From CAYNLY01 sp964398225 (lineage in GTDB: Bacteria > Pseudomonadota > Zetaproteobacteria > Mariprofundales > Mariprofundaceae), in the NCBI GenBank assembly GCA_964398225.1, contig CAYNLY010000012.1, positions 1 through 34,268 of the forward strand: a stretch of 34,268 bases of DNA, given 5' to 3'. The first letter of the stretch is position 1; each line of letters begins with the position of its first letter. Below are positions 22,098 to 31,486 of this stretch, piece by piece. A model generated the notes under the pieces. It did no database searches, was not told the origin of the DNA, and saw nothing but the letters and a program-made list of their open reading frames with translations. A program made the translations under genes and the position numbers.

Positions 22098-22691
22098 TCA
22101 ACCCCCCGGGGATGCATTGAGAAGCCTGCGCACCGGCGCGAAGCTTTTTCGGTGGATGGGGCTTACGCCCAGCCGGATCAGGGCCTCCTTATGGGCGCGC
22201 GTTCCGTAGCCCTTGTGGGCCGCGAATCCGTAGCCCGGAAGCCGCGCGTCCCAGAGCGCCATCAGCCGGTCGCGCACCACCTTGGCCACGATGGAGGCCG
22301 CCGCGATCTCGGGCACCAAATCGTCGCCTCCGACCACGGCCTCGACGGGCACGGACAGGCGCGGCGCTCGGTTGCCGTCCACCCGCACCCGCGCGGGCGG
22401 AGACTCAAGCGCTTCGACCGCCCGCCGCATCGCAAGCATCGTGGCTTCGAGGATGTTCAACCCGTCGATTTCCTCGACCGTGGCCTGCGCGACCGCGCAG
22501 GCGCGCGCCGAGCGCCTCAGATGCCGGTAGAGCTTCAGACGGCGTGCCGGACTCAGCTTCTTCGAGTCGCGATAGGCATCGCGGAGCGGATCGCCGGGTG
22601 CGAGAATGACGGCCGCAGCCACCACCGGGCCCGCCCAGGGCCCGCGGCCCACCTCGTCGACACCGGCGACGGGACCGCCCAAATCAGGCAC
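22098..22691 (-). CDS. rnhB: Ribonuclease HII
   Basis: Cuts RNA in RNA-DNA hybrids, including single ribonucleotides left in DNA. With the GTG start at 22691 it has 197 residues, the normal size. The catalytic acids are in VAGVDEVGRGPWAGPV (DE pair near residue 10), RVDGNRAP and GGDDLVPEIAAASIVAKVVRD. The C-terminal GYGFAAHKGYGTRAHKEALIRLGVSPIHRKSF is the usual substrate-binding segment. The GTG overlaps the pheT stop by 8 bp; longer frames upstream run through pheT in the wrong frame and were rejected. The E. coli neighbour of pheT, ihfA, is absent. Confidence 0.96.
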   Translation of the reverse strand: MPDLGGPVAGVDEVGRGPWAGPVVAAAVILAPGDPLRDAYRDSKKLSPARRLKLYRHLRRSARACAVAQATVEEIDGLNILEATMLAMRRAVEALESPPARVRVDGNRAPRLSVPVEAVVGGDDLVPEIAAASIVAKVVRDRLMALWDARLPGYGFAAHKGYGTRAHKEALIRLGVSPIHRKSFAPVRRLLNASPGG

Positions 22692-25041
22692 GGAGCGTGG
22701 CGCCGAAACGCTTGCCGATTTCGGCCACGACGCGCTCGGCCACGGCATCCACCTCCTGCTGCGCAAGCGTCCGGTCTGGCGCCTGCAGAACCAGCCGGAG
22801 GCCGAGGCTCAGCTTGCCTTCGGGGATGCCCTGCCCGGAATAGCGGTCGAAAACGCGGACCTGAACCGCAAGGCTTCCCGCCGCCCGCGCCGCCGCCCGG
22901 ACGACGGCTTCGGACTCGATCCCGCGGTCGATCAGGAAGACAAGATCGCGCTGGCTTGCCGGATGCTCGGGCAGGGGCGCAAACCGCGGAGGACGCCCGG
23001 CGCCGACGGCATCGAGCCGGATCGAGGCGACAAAGGCGGGCGCCTCGATCTCGAAGGCCCGGGCAACCTTCGTGGAAATCCGTCCGATCACCCCGCCCTC
23101 GCGCTTGCCGGCCACGATCCGGGCGCTCTGACCGGGCTGAAGGCCGCGCAGATTGTCATCGGCCACGAAGCGCGCGCTGATGCGCCGGGCGGCCAGCCAG
23201 CGCTCGACCGCGCCTTTCAGGTCGAAGAAGTCCACCGGCCGCGCCGGCGCATACCATTCGTCGTCGTGCGCGTTGCCCGCCATCAGCCAGGCCAGCACCT
23301 CGATTTCCTCGGGACCTTCGCGGCCCGCCTGGTAGATGCGGCCCTGCTCCACCAGGGATACGCCCGATGCCTGCCGGTTCAGGTTGTGGCGGGCGGCCGC
23401 AAGCAGACCCGGAAACAGGCTGCGGCGCATCACCGCCATCTGCTCGGAGATCGGATTGGAAAGCCTGAGATCGCGCCCGTCGTCCGGCACGAACAGGCGC
23501 TGCTGGCCCTCGCCGATGAACGCGTAGGTAATCACCTGCACCGCCCCGGAACGCACCGCGTCGCACACGGCCGCCTCGCTCCTGCGCGGTGGCAGAGCCA
23601 CAGGCTTCGGATCCTCCGCCTCGATCGCATCGAAGCCGATGATGCGCGCGTATTCCTCCGAGATGTCCTCCCAGCGCTCGATGTCGTGGCGGAAACGCGG
23701 CACCTCGATGCTCAGGCGTCCGGCATCCCGGCGGACGGAAAAGCCCATGGCCTCAAGCACCCGGTCGGCCTTTTCGGTCAGCTTCAGGCCCAGCCGGGAT
23801 TCGATCCGTGCCGCCTCGCAATCAATGCGACGGGGCTCGATTCCCGCATCGGCCCGCCCGGCCCTTGCGACCGCGCCGGCCTTGCCGCCGAAATGCTCGA
23901 GAATGAGCTCGGTTGCCCGCTCCATCGCCCGATGCACGAGGTCGGGATCGACGCCACGCTCGAAACGCATCGAGGCCTCGGACACGATTGCATGCGCCCG
24001 GCGGGTCAGGCTGATCCGGGCGGGGCGGAAAAAGGCCGATTCGAGCACGATCGAGGTTGTCCCGTCCTTCACGCCGCTTTCTTCCGAACCCATGATGCCG
24101 GCAAGCGCCAGAACGGAGGCATCGTCCGCGATCACCAGATCGCCGGCATTCAGCCGATGGCTTCGGCCGTCGAGCGCCGCAAAGCGCTCCCCGTCGCTGG
24201 CGGCACGGATGCGGATCGTTCCCCGGATCGCCTCGGCGTCAAAGGCATGCATCGGCTGGCCGAGCTCGAGCATCAGATAGTTCAGGATGTCGACCACGCC
24301 GTTCACCGGCCGCTGGCCCGCGAGCACGAGCCTGCGCCGGATCCACTCCGGCGCGGGCCCCAGCGTCAGGCCCTCGATGCGCCGTGCCAGATACAGCGGG
24401 CAATCCTCGGCAGCCTCAAGCGCGACCTCGGGCACGGACACGGATGTATCGGCGGGTGCGGGGCGTTCATCGAGGGCGGTCAGTTCAAGGCCTCTGTCGG
24501 CGGCGATCTCGCGGGCGATGCCGCGCACGCTCATGCAGTCGCCGCGATTCGGGGTGATCGAAAGATCGAAGACGGCTTCCTCAAGGCCGAGATACTCGCC
24601 CACCTCCAAGCCGACCGGCGCATCCTCCGGAAGGATCATCAGGCCGTCGGCATCCTCGGCAAGACCCAGCTCGGCCTCGGAGCAGCACATGCCTTCGCTC
24701 GTTTCGCCGCGGATCTTTCCCTTCCGGATGGTCATCCCGTTGGGAAGGCGGGTGCCGATCGTGGCCACGGGCACCCGGTCGCCAGGCTTCATGTTCGTGG
24801 CGCCGCATACGATCGCAAGGGGCCGCTCGCCGCCCACGTCCACCTTCAGGAGCTTCAGGCGATCGGCGTTCGGGTGCGGATTCATTTCCAGGATCCGGCC
24901 GACACGAACCCCGGAAACCGCCCGGCGGGGGCACTCGATGCCCTCGACCTCGTGCCCCAGCCGGATCAAGTCGTCCGCAAGGGCTTCGGCCGGCGCGTCG
25001 ACCGCCACATGCTCCTTGAGCCAGGAATAGGGAAGCTTCAT
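22684..25041 (-). CDS. pheT: Phenylalanyl-tRNA synthetase beta subunit
   Basis: Large subunit of the alpha2-beta2 enzyme that charges tRNA-Phe; it carries tRNA-binding and editing functions. The 785 residues begin MKLPYSWLKEHV. The order is: the EMAP/OB tRNA-binding domain (about 40-150, VGRILEMNPHPNADRLKLLKVDVG), the B3/B4 editing domain, the B5 domain, the synthetase-like core, and the C-terminal FDX-ACB anticodon domain (FAPLPEHPASQRDLVFLIDRGI). The ATG at 25041 overlaps the pheS stop in an ATGA. Confidence 0.98.
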   Translation of the reverse strand: MKLPYSWLKEHVAVDAPAEALADDLIRLGHEVEGIECPRRAVSGVRVGRILEMNPHPNADRLKLLKVDVGGERPLAIVCGATNMKPGDRVPVATIGTRLPNGMTIRKGKIRGETSEGMCCSEAELGLAEDADGLMILPEDAPVGLEVGEYLGLEEAVFDLSITPNRGDCMSVRGIAREIAADRGLELTALDERPAPADTSVSVPEVALEAAEDCPLYLARRIEGLTLGPAPEWIRRRLVLAGQRPVNGVVDILNYLMLELGQPMHAFDAEAIRGTIRIRAASDGERFAALDGRSHRLNAGDLVIADDASVLALAGIMGSEESGVKDGTTSIVLESAFFRPARISLTRRAHAIVSEASMRFERGVDPDLVHRAMERATELILEHFGGKAGAVARAGRADAGIEPRRIDCEAARIESRLGLKLTEKADRVLEAMGFSVRRDAGRLSIEVPRFRHDIERWEDISEEYARIIGFDAIEAEDPKPVALPPRRSEAAVCDAVRSGAVQVITYAFIGEGQQRLFVPDDGRDLRLSNPISEQMAVMRRSLFPGLLAAARHNLNRQASGVSLVEQGRIYQAGREGPEEIEVLAWLMAGNAHDDEWYAPARPVDFFDLKGAVERWLAARRISARFVADDNLRGLQPGQSARIVAGKREGGVIGRISTKVARAFEIEAPAFVASIRLDAVGAGRPPRFAPLPEHPASQRDLVFLIDRGIESEAVVRAAARAAGSLAVQVRVFDRYSGQGIPEGKLSLGLRLVLQAPDRTLAQQEVDAVAERVVAEIGKRFGATLRA

Positions 25042-26090
25042 CCGCCCATCCTCCTCAGAAACCGCAGGTCGCTCTCGAAGAAGAGCCTGAGGTCGGGAAT
25101 CCCGTGCTTGAGCATCACGAGCCGCTCCACCCCGAGCCCGAAGGCATAGCCGCTGTAGGCTTCGGGATCGATGCCGGAAGCCTTAAGCACGTTGGGATGG
25201 ATCATCCCCGAGCCGAGCACCTCGAGCCAGCCGCTGCCCTTGCAGATCCGGCAGCCGGCGCCATCGCAGAACACGCAGCCGATGTCGACCTCGGCGCTCG
25301 GCTCGGTGAACGGAAAGTAGTGCGGCCTGAGCCGCATCGGCACCTCGCGCTCGAAGTAGGCGCTCAGAAAATGCCGGAGCACGCCCTTGAGCTCGGCCAT
25401 CGAGGCCTGCCGGTCGACTTTGAATACCTCAACCTGATGGAACATCGGCGAGTGGGTCTGGTCGTAGTCGCAGCGATAGACGCGCCCGGGGGCCACGACG
25501 GCCAGAGGCGGCCGCGCGCCCTCGGCAAGCCAGCGCCGCATCGCCCGGATCTGAACCGGCGAGGTATGCGTTCTCAGCAGCCTGCCATCAGGAAAGAAGA
25601 ACGTGTCGTGCATCGCGCGCGCCGGATGCTCCGGCGGAATGTTCAGCGCATCGAAGTTGTGAAACTCGTCCTCGATCTCGGGGCCTTCGGCGATCTCGAA
25701 GCCCAGATCCGCGAAAATCGCGGTCATCGCATCAAGGCCCGCCTGCACCGGATGCAGCGCGCCCCGGGGCAGCGCCCGGCCGGGCAGCGTCACGTCGATG
25801 CGCTCACGCTCGATGCGCTCCTGTTCGGCGGCCTGTTCGAGCTCGCCGCGCCGCGCTTCGATTTGTTCGCCGAGCTGCTGCTTCAGCCGATTGACGGCCG
25901 CGCCGACCTTCGGACGCTCCGCGGCATCGAGGCCGCCCAGCCCCTTCAGCACCTCGGTCAGGCGCCCCTTGCGGCCCAGCCAGCGAACGCGGAACTCCTC
26001 CAGCGCCCGGAGGTCCGCCACCGACGCCAGCTCCTTGAGCGCCTCCGCGCCCAGGGCCTCGATCCGATCGGCCATCATGCTGCCCCCCAT
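25038..26090 (-). CDS. pheS: Phenylalanyl-tRNA synthetase alpha subunit
   Basis: Catalytic subunit of PheRS, class II. The N-terminal coiled coil (about 5-95) is followed by the core: HPVQAGLDAMTAIFADLGFEIAEGPEIEDEFHNFDALNIPPEHPAR, TSPVQIRAM, the motif 2 region PGRVYRCDYDQTHSPMFHQVE, and motif 3 GYAFGLGVERLVMLKHGIPDLR. The ATG at 26090 is preferred because AGGAGGAG lies five bases upstream; it gives 350 residues. Further Mets at 26078 and 26075 are possible. It follows rplT after 107 bp holding an attenuator-like hairpin and ends in a 4-bp overlap with pheT. Confidence 0.97.
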   Translation of the reverse strand: MGGSMMADRIEALGAEALKELASVADLRALEEFRVRWLGRKGRLTEVLKGLGGLDAAERPKVGAAVNRLKQQLGEQIEARRGELEQAAEQERIERERIDVTLPGRALPRGALHPVQAGLDAMTAIFADLGFEIAEGPEIEDEFHNFDALNIPPEHPARAMHDTFFFPDGRLLRTHTSPVQIRAMRRWLAEGARPPLAVVAPGRVYRCDYDQTHSPMFHQVEVFKVDRQASMAELKGVLRHFLSAYFEREVPMRLRPHYFPFTEPSAEVDIGCVFCDGAGCRICKGSGWLEVLGSGMIHPNVLKASGIDPEAYSGYAFGLGVERLVMLKHGIPDLRLFFESDLRFLRRMGG

Positions 26091-26161
26091 CTCGACTCCT
26101 CCTGCAGGCACCCGCCCGAAACAAGCGAAGGCAGGACTGGCGACAGCCCTGCCTTCGTCAT
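26075..26161 (-). CDS. Possible leader ORF before pheS
   Basis: A 28-codon frame starts at an ATG at 26161 behind GGAG and reads MTKAGLSPVLPSLVSGG before ending inside the first codons of pheS. It spans the attenuator-like hairpin. Unlike the E. coli PheM leader it has no phenylalanine codon, so classical Phe-tRNA attenuation is not supported. It may couple translation into pheS, or be chance. Confidence 0.25.
   Translation of the reverse strand: MTKAGLSPVLPSLVSGGCLQEESRWGAA
26119..26157 (-). terminator. Attenuator-like intrinsic terminator between rplT and pheS
   Basis: A perfect ten-pair stem (CGAAGGCAGG with CCTGCCTTCG, 26126-26135 and 26148-26157) closes a 12-base loop and is followed on the minus strand by CTTGTTT. 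It lies 40 bases after the rplT stop and 35 before the pheS ATG, where E. coli has its pheST attenuator. It can end the infC-rpmI-rplT transcript or trim read-through into pheST. Confidence 0.75.
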
Positions 26162-26197
26162 CCGTTCTCCGGACCGGCGTTCCCGGCCGCTTCCTGT

Positions 26198-26551
26198 TCA
26201 GATGTGCGCGCGGGCTGCCTCAACAAGCTTCGCGAACGCTTCCGCATCGCGCACCGCGATGTCGGCCAGCACCTTGCGGTCCAGTTCGATGCCGGCCTTG
26301 CTCAGCCCGTTCATGAACCGGGAATAGCTCAGGCCGTTCTGACGCGCGGCCGCGTTGATCCGGGCGATCCACAGCCGGCGGAACTCCCGCTTGCGCACCT
26401 TGCGGTCGCGATAGGCATACTGGCGGGCCTTGTCGACCGCCTGTGTAGCGATCCGGAAGCAGTTCTTGCGGCGGCCGCGATAACCCTTGGCCGCGCGAAC
26501 GACCTTCTTGTGGCGGGCATGCGCCTGTACGCCGGACTTCACTCGAGGCAT
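26198..26551 (-). CDS. rplT: 50S ribosomal protein L20
   Basis: L20 binds 23S rRNA early in 50S assembly and in many bacteria represses its own operon. The 117 residues match the family throughout: MPRVKSGVQAHARHKKVVRAAKGYRGRRKNCFR, YAYRDRKVRKREFRRLWIARINAAAR, and NGLSYSRFMNGLSKAGIELDRKVLADIA. AGAGGAGAA precedes the ATG, 18 bp after rpmI. Confidence 0.98.
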   Translation of the reverse strand: MPRVKSGVQAHARHKKVVRAAKGYRGRRKNCFRIATQAVDKARQYAYRDRKVRKREFRRLWIARINAAARQNGLSYSRFMNGLSKAGIELDRKVLADIAVRDAEAFAKLVEAARAHI

Positions 26552-26569
26552 GGCTACTTCTCCTCTGGC

Positions 26570-26767
26570 TTACTTGTAGGGCATCAGCCGATCGAGCGCG
26601 CGCGTATCGGCCTTGGCGACGAGCGCGCCGTGGCGGTAGTTGCGCTTCCGCTTCGGCGACTTCTTGGTGAGGATATGATTCGCGAAGGCGCGGTTGCGCT
26701 TCCACTTGCCGCTGCCGGTCCTGGAAAAGCGCTTGGCCGCGCCACGATTCGTCTTCATCTTCGGCAT
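26570..26767 (-). CDS. rpmI: 50S ribosomal protein L35
   Basis: A 65-residue basic protein with the standard L35 sequence: MPKMKTNRGAAKRFSRTGSGK, HILTKKSPKRKRNYR and a final DTRALDRLMPYK. It follows infC by 24 bp with an AGGAAGGTGA ribosome-binding site and precedes rplT, the invariant infC-rpmI-rplT order. Confidence 0.98.
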   Translation of the reverse strand: MPKMKTNRGAAKRFSRTGSGKWKRNRAFANHILTKKSPKRKRNYRHGALVAKADTRALDRLMPYK

Positions 26768-26791
26768 AGGGTCACCTTCCTTTCGATCGCC

Positions 26792-27304
26792 TCAGCGCTT
26801 GAGCGGGGCGATCACCATGATCATCTGACGGCCCTCGAGGTTCGGCATCTTCTCCACCTTGCCGCAATCCTCGACCTCGCTGGCCACCAGCTTCAGCTGG
26901 GCGGCGCCGCGATCGACATGCGCCATCTCGCGGCCGCGGAAGCGAAGGCTCACCTTCACCTTGTGCCCGTCCTCGAGGAACTTGCGGATCCGCCGGAGCT
27001 TCACCTCGAGGTCGTGGCGGTCGGTGTTTGCGCCGACCTTCACTTCCTTGATCTGCATCACATGCTGGCGCTTGCGCGCCTGGCTTGCCTTCTTGGACTG
27101 CTCGTACTTGTACTTGCCGTAATCCATGATCTTGCAGACGGGCGGGTTCGCATTGGCCGCCACCTGCACGAGATCGAGGCCCTTTTCCTCGGCCCGGGCC
27201 ACCGCCTCGGCCAGAGGCATGATGCCGAGCTGCTTTCCCTGTTCGTCAACAACGCGGACGCGATCGGCCTCGATCGCCATGTTGACCGGCAAGTCCTTGC
27301 TGAT
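26792..27304 (-). CDS. infC: Translation initiation factor IF-3, probable AUC start
   Basis: IF-3 binds the 30S subunit, prevents premature 50S joining and checks the start codon. From the ATC at 27304 the 170 residues read ISKDLPVNMAIEADRVRVVD, then GIMPLAEAVARAEEKGLDLVQVA, PPVCKIMDYGKYKYEQSKK, and the C-domain FLEDGHKVKVSLRFRGREMAH, all typical. The ATC is preceded by AAGGGGG five bases away. An in-frame ATG at 27334 has no ribosome-binding site and lies inside a hairpin; an ATG at 27280 would cut the conserved N-terminus. A rare start fits the known autoregulation of infC through AUU-like codons. The gene follows thrS by 55 bp. Confidence 0.93.
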   Translation of the reverse strand: MSKDLPVNMAIEADRVRVVDEQGKQLGIMPLAEAVARAEEKGLDLVQVAANANPPVCKIMDYGKYKYEQSKKASQARKRQHVMQIKEVKVGANTDRHDLEVKLRRIRKFLEDGHKVKVSLRFRGREMAHVDRGAAQLKLVASEVEDCGKVEKMPNLEGRQMIMVIAPLKR

Positions 27305-27328
27305 ACAAGCCCCCTTCTTCAAGCCACA

Positions 27329-27351
27329 AGGCATCCCGGACCGGGACGCCC
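27329..27351 (-). promoter_or_regulatory. Stem-loop between thrS and infC
   Basis: On the minus strand GGGCGTCCC and GGGATGCCT pair over nine positions (with G-U pairs) around GGTCC, followed by TTGTGGCTTG. It sits eight bases after the thrS stop and just before the infC ribosome-binding site. It could be a leaky terminator or a translational control hairpin; the weak T tail favours the second. Confidence 0.45.
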
Positions 27352-27359
27352 TGCACGCG

Positions 27360-29267
<1,908 letters not shown>

Positions 29268-29288
29268 GTCAGCACTCCCGGGAAGAAA

Positions 29289-29363
29289 TGGTTGGCGCGG
29301 GCGGGATTGAACCGCCGACCCCCACCGTGTCAAGGTGGTGCTCTCCCACTGAGCTACGCGCCA
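29289..29363 (-). tRNA. tRNA-Val (anticodon GAC), CCA encoded
   Basis: The minus strand folds into a full cloverleaf. The acceptor stem TGGCGCG pairs with CGCGCCA over seven pairs (U1-A72), followed by discriminator A and an encoded CCA (29289-29291). The D arm is GCTC/GAGC. The anticodon stem CCACC/GGTGG closes the loop TTGACAC with anticodon GAC, and the T arm GGCGG-TTCAATC-CCGCC is canonical. It lies 21 bp before the thrS GTG and shares the upstream promoter, so the primary transcript probably includes thrS and is processed at the CCA end. Confidence 0.96.
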
Positions 29364-29416
29364 TCAGCCTGAAACAGAACGCCCCGCCCCGCGCATGCCG
29401 CGCGGCGGGCGCGCGA

Positions 29417-29445
29417 ATCGTAGGGATGCGGCCGGATACGGTCAA
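29417..29445 (-). promoter_or_regulatory. Sigma70-type promoter of tRNA-Val and thrS operon
   Basis: Minus strand TTGACC (29440-29445), a 17-base spacer, then TACGAT (29417-29422), with a GC-rich discriminator TCGCGCGCC as in stringently controlled stable-RNA promoters. The -35 box overlaps the glmM stop codon. The start point would lie about 45 bases before the tRNA. Confidence 0.75.
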
Positions 29446-30812
29446 GCCGAACCGGCCCGGGCCGCGCGCGGACCGAGAAGCCCGCCCAGCCCCTCGACGA
29501 GCCGCTCGCCGACATCGAGCATCAGGGCTTCGTCGTCGGCTTCGACCATGACCCGGAGCTTGGGTTCGGTGCCGGACATGCGCACGTTCACCCGCCCGCG
29601 TCCTTCAAGCGCGCGCTCGGCGTCCCGGATCAGGGCCTGCACCCGGGCGTCGCCGTCGAGATCCACGCGTTCGGCAAGCTCGATGTTCCACAGCTTCTGC
29701 GGATAGAGCTCCATGTCGCCCGCCATCTCGGACAGGGGCACGCCCTGCTCGCGCATCGCGCACAGCAGCTGAAGCGCGGTCATCAGACCGTCGCCGGTCG
29801 TGTTGTAGTCGAGCAGAATCATGTGACCGGACTGCTCCCCGCCGACGTTGCAGCCGGTTTCGCGCATCCGCTCGAGCACGTAGCGGTCGCCGACCGGCGC
29901 GCGATGAAGCGTAAGCCCCAGCCGCTCGAGGTAGCGGGCAAGGCCGAGGTTGCTCATCACCGTACCCACCACGCCGTCGCCATGCAGGCGCCCGTGCGCG
30001 CGCGCATGCTCGGCCAGGATCGCAAGCACCCGGTCGCCATCGACGATTTCGCCGCGCTCGTTGCAGGCGATCAGGCGGTCCGCATCCCCGTCCAGCGCAA
30101 GCCCCAGGTCCGCACCGGATTCGACCACGCGACGGACCATCGCCTCCGGCGCGGTCGATCCGCAGCCGGCGTTGATGTTGTAGCCGTCCGGCTTGTCGTT
30201 CATCGCGATCACTTCGCATCCGAGCTCGGCAAGGAGGGCTGGCGCCACCGAATAGGCCGCGCCGTTCGCGCAGTCCACGACCACCTTCAGCCCGTCGAGC
30301 CTGAGCCCGCGCGGCAGGCTCGCCTTCAGGAACTCGATGTAGCGGCCGCGGGCATCGTCGACGCGGACGGCCTTGCCGACCTTCAGCGCCTCGGGCAGCG
30401 CCGGCGGGTTGTCGATGGCCGCCTCGATCGCGAGTTCGACCTCATCGGGCAGCTTGTAGCCGTCCGCGGCGAAGAACTTGATGCCGTTGTCTCCCGCCGG
30501 ATTGTGTGACGCGGAAAGCATCACGCCCGCATCGGCGCGCAGACTCCGGGTCAGATACGCCACCGCCGGCGTCGGCACGGGGCCGACGAGCATCACGTTC
30601 ATGCCCTGCGCGGTCAGCCCCGCGCAGAGCGCGCATTCGAGCATGTAGCCGGAAAGCCGCGTGTCCTTGCCGATCAGGATGTGCGGCTGATGACTGAGGT
30701 GCCGGGTCAGAACGTGGCCCGCCGCGCGCCCGAGCCGGAGCGCGAACTCGGCCGTCATCGGCTCGCTGTTGACCTTGCCGCGCACGCCATCGGTGCCGAA
30801 ATAGCGCCTCAT
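29442..30812 (-). CDS. glmM: Phosphoglucosamine mutase
   Basis: Interconverts glucosamine-6-phosphate and glucosamine-1-phosphate, the route to UDP-GlcNAc for peptidoglycan and LPS. The 456 residues begin MRRYFGTDGVRGKVN. The phosphoserine is in MLSASHNPAGDNGIKFF (Ser102, the same number as in E. coli), the metal loop is LALDGDADRL, the sugar-specificity loop is VGGEQSGH, and the phosphate-binding loop is RMSGTEPKLRVMVE. The ATG overlaps the stop of the YbbR gene in an ATGA. In Firmicutes GlmM binds and inhibits CdaA; the same neighbours occur here. Confidence 0.98.
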   Translation of the reverse strand: MRRYFGTDGVRGKVNSEPMTAEFALRLGRAAGHVLTRHLSHQPHILIGKDTRLSGYMLECALCAGLTAQGMNVMLVGPVPTPAVAYLTRSLRADAGVMLSASHNPAGDNGIKFFAADGYKLPDEVELAIEAAIDNPPALPEALKVGKAVRVDDARGRYIEFLKASLPRGLRLDGLKVVVDCANGAAYSVAPALLAELGCEVIAMNDKPDGYNINAGCGSTAPEAMVRRVVESGADLGLALDGDADRLIACNERGEIVDGDRVLAILAEHARAHGRLHGDGVVGTVMSNLGLARYLERLGLTLHRAPVGDRYVLERMRETGCNVGGEQSGHMILLDYNTTGDGLMTALQLLCAMREQGVPLSEMAGDMELYPQKLWNIELAERVDLDGDARVQALIRDAERALEGRGRVNVRMSGTEPKLRVMVEADDEALMLDVGERLVEGLGGLLGPRAARAGSA

Positions 30813-31486
30813 TCACCCCCTCCTTCCAGTGCTTTCGTTTGCTCCTGAACCGGCCCGAGCTTCCCCTGCACACGAACGCGCAGGTTCGCCTCGACCAGCC
30901 GGATGCCCTTGCCGCTCGGGCTTTCGACGCCAACGCTCACATCGAAGTCGCCGGCCTTCAGCTCGGGACGGACGGGCTCGGTCGCGACTTCCTTGAGCGC
31001 ATCCAGCCAGACTTCCGGCCCCTCGAGGAAGACATGATCGGGAACCACGTGGACCTTATCGGCGCGCCAGCCTTCGGGCAGCTCGATCCGGGCCACGACC
31101 GGCACCGCTCTTCGCACAAACCGGTCGATCTGCAGCTGCAGCCGGTCGGGCTGGATGCGCTCCACCCGGATGCCCGCGGGCAGCCGGATCGCCTCAGGCT
31201 GAATCGCGCGCTCGAGCACGCCGGGGCGCTCGATGTCGGACGCATCGAGCACGGCGACGACATCCTCGTCGCGCAGCTCGCGCAGACGCGAGCGAAGCCC
31301 GCGGACCGTCACCCGCACGCGATCGGGCAGGTCGTTGATGATAACCATGCCCTCCGGCAGTCCCACCACCTGGAGCTGCGCGTCCACGCCGAGCGAGCCC
31401 TGCCCCTGGCCGTTCACCTGGAACCACAGGGCCACGGCGATCAGCAGCGCGGCAAGCTGGAGTCCGAAACGTTCCGCCAGATTCAT
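30809..31486 (-). CDS. cdaR: YbbR-domain protein, CdaR-like partner of CdaA
   Basis: A 225-residue protein with one N-terminal membrane anchor (about 8-24: GLQLAALLIAVALWFQV) and an extracytoplasmic part made of YbbR-type beta modules (LPDRVRVTVRGLRSRL, IQPDRLQLQIDRFVRRAVPV, then VHVVPDHVFLEGPEVWLDAL). In Gram-positives CdaR modulates CdaA at the membrane. The ATG overlaps the cdaA stop in an ATGA and its own stop overlaps glmM, so the three genes are coupled. Firmicute CdaR proteins usually have four YbbR modules; this one seems to have two, so it is a short form. The role is inferred from domain and context. Confidence 0.88.
   Translation of the reverse strand: MNLAERFGLQLAALLIAVALWFQVNGQGQGSLGVDAQLQVVGLPEGMVIINDLPDRVRVTVRGLRSRLRELRDEDVVAVLDASDIERPGVLERAIQPEAIRLPAGIRVERIQPDRLQLQIDRFVRRAVPVVARIELPEGWRADKVHVVPDHVFLEGPEVWLDALKEVATEPVRPELKAGDFDVSVGVESPSGKGIRLVEANLRVRVQGKLGPVQEQTKALEGGGE

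Noticed and set aside
19094..22120. 1008-residue plus-strand frame opposite mutS
   Set aside because: A shadow of mutS in high-GC DNA. It lacks conserved domains, while the minus strand gives a perfect MutS. The same applies to other long plus-strand frames opposite glnD, pheT, thrS and ffh.
21850..22209. 119-residue plus-strand frame across the rnhB-mutS gap
   Set aside because: No recognisable domain and low-complexity composition. It runs into the rnhB coding region on the opposite strand, and it has no ribosome-binding site.
29268..29333. Longer thrS start at 29333
   Set aside because: It would translate through the tRNA-Val gene and adds residues without similarity. The GTG at 29267 has a proper ribosome-binding site and the standard TGS N-terminus.
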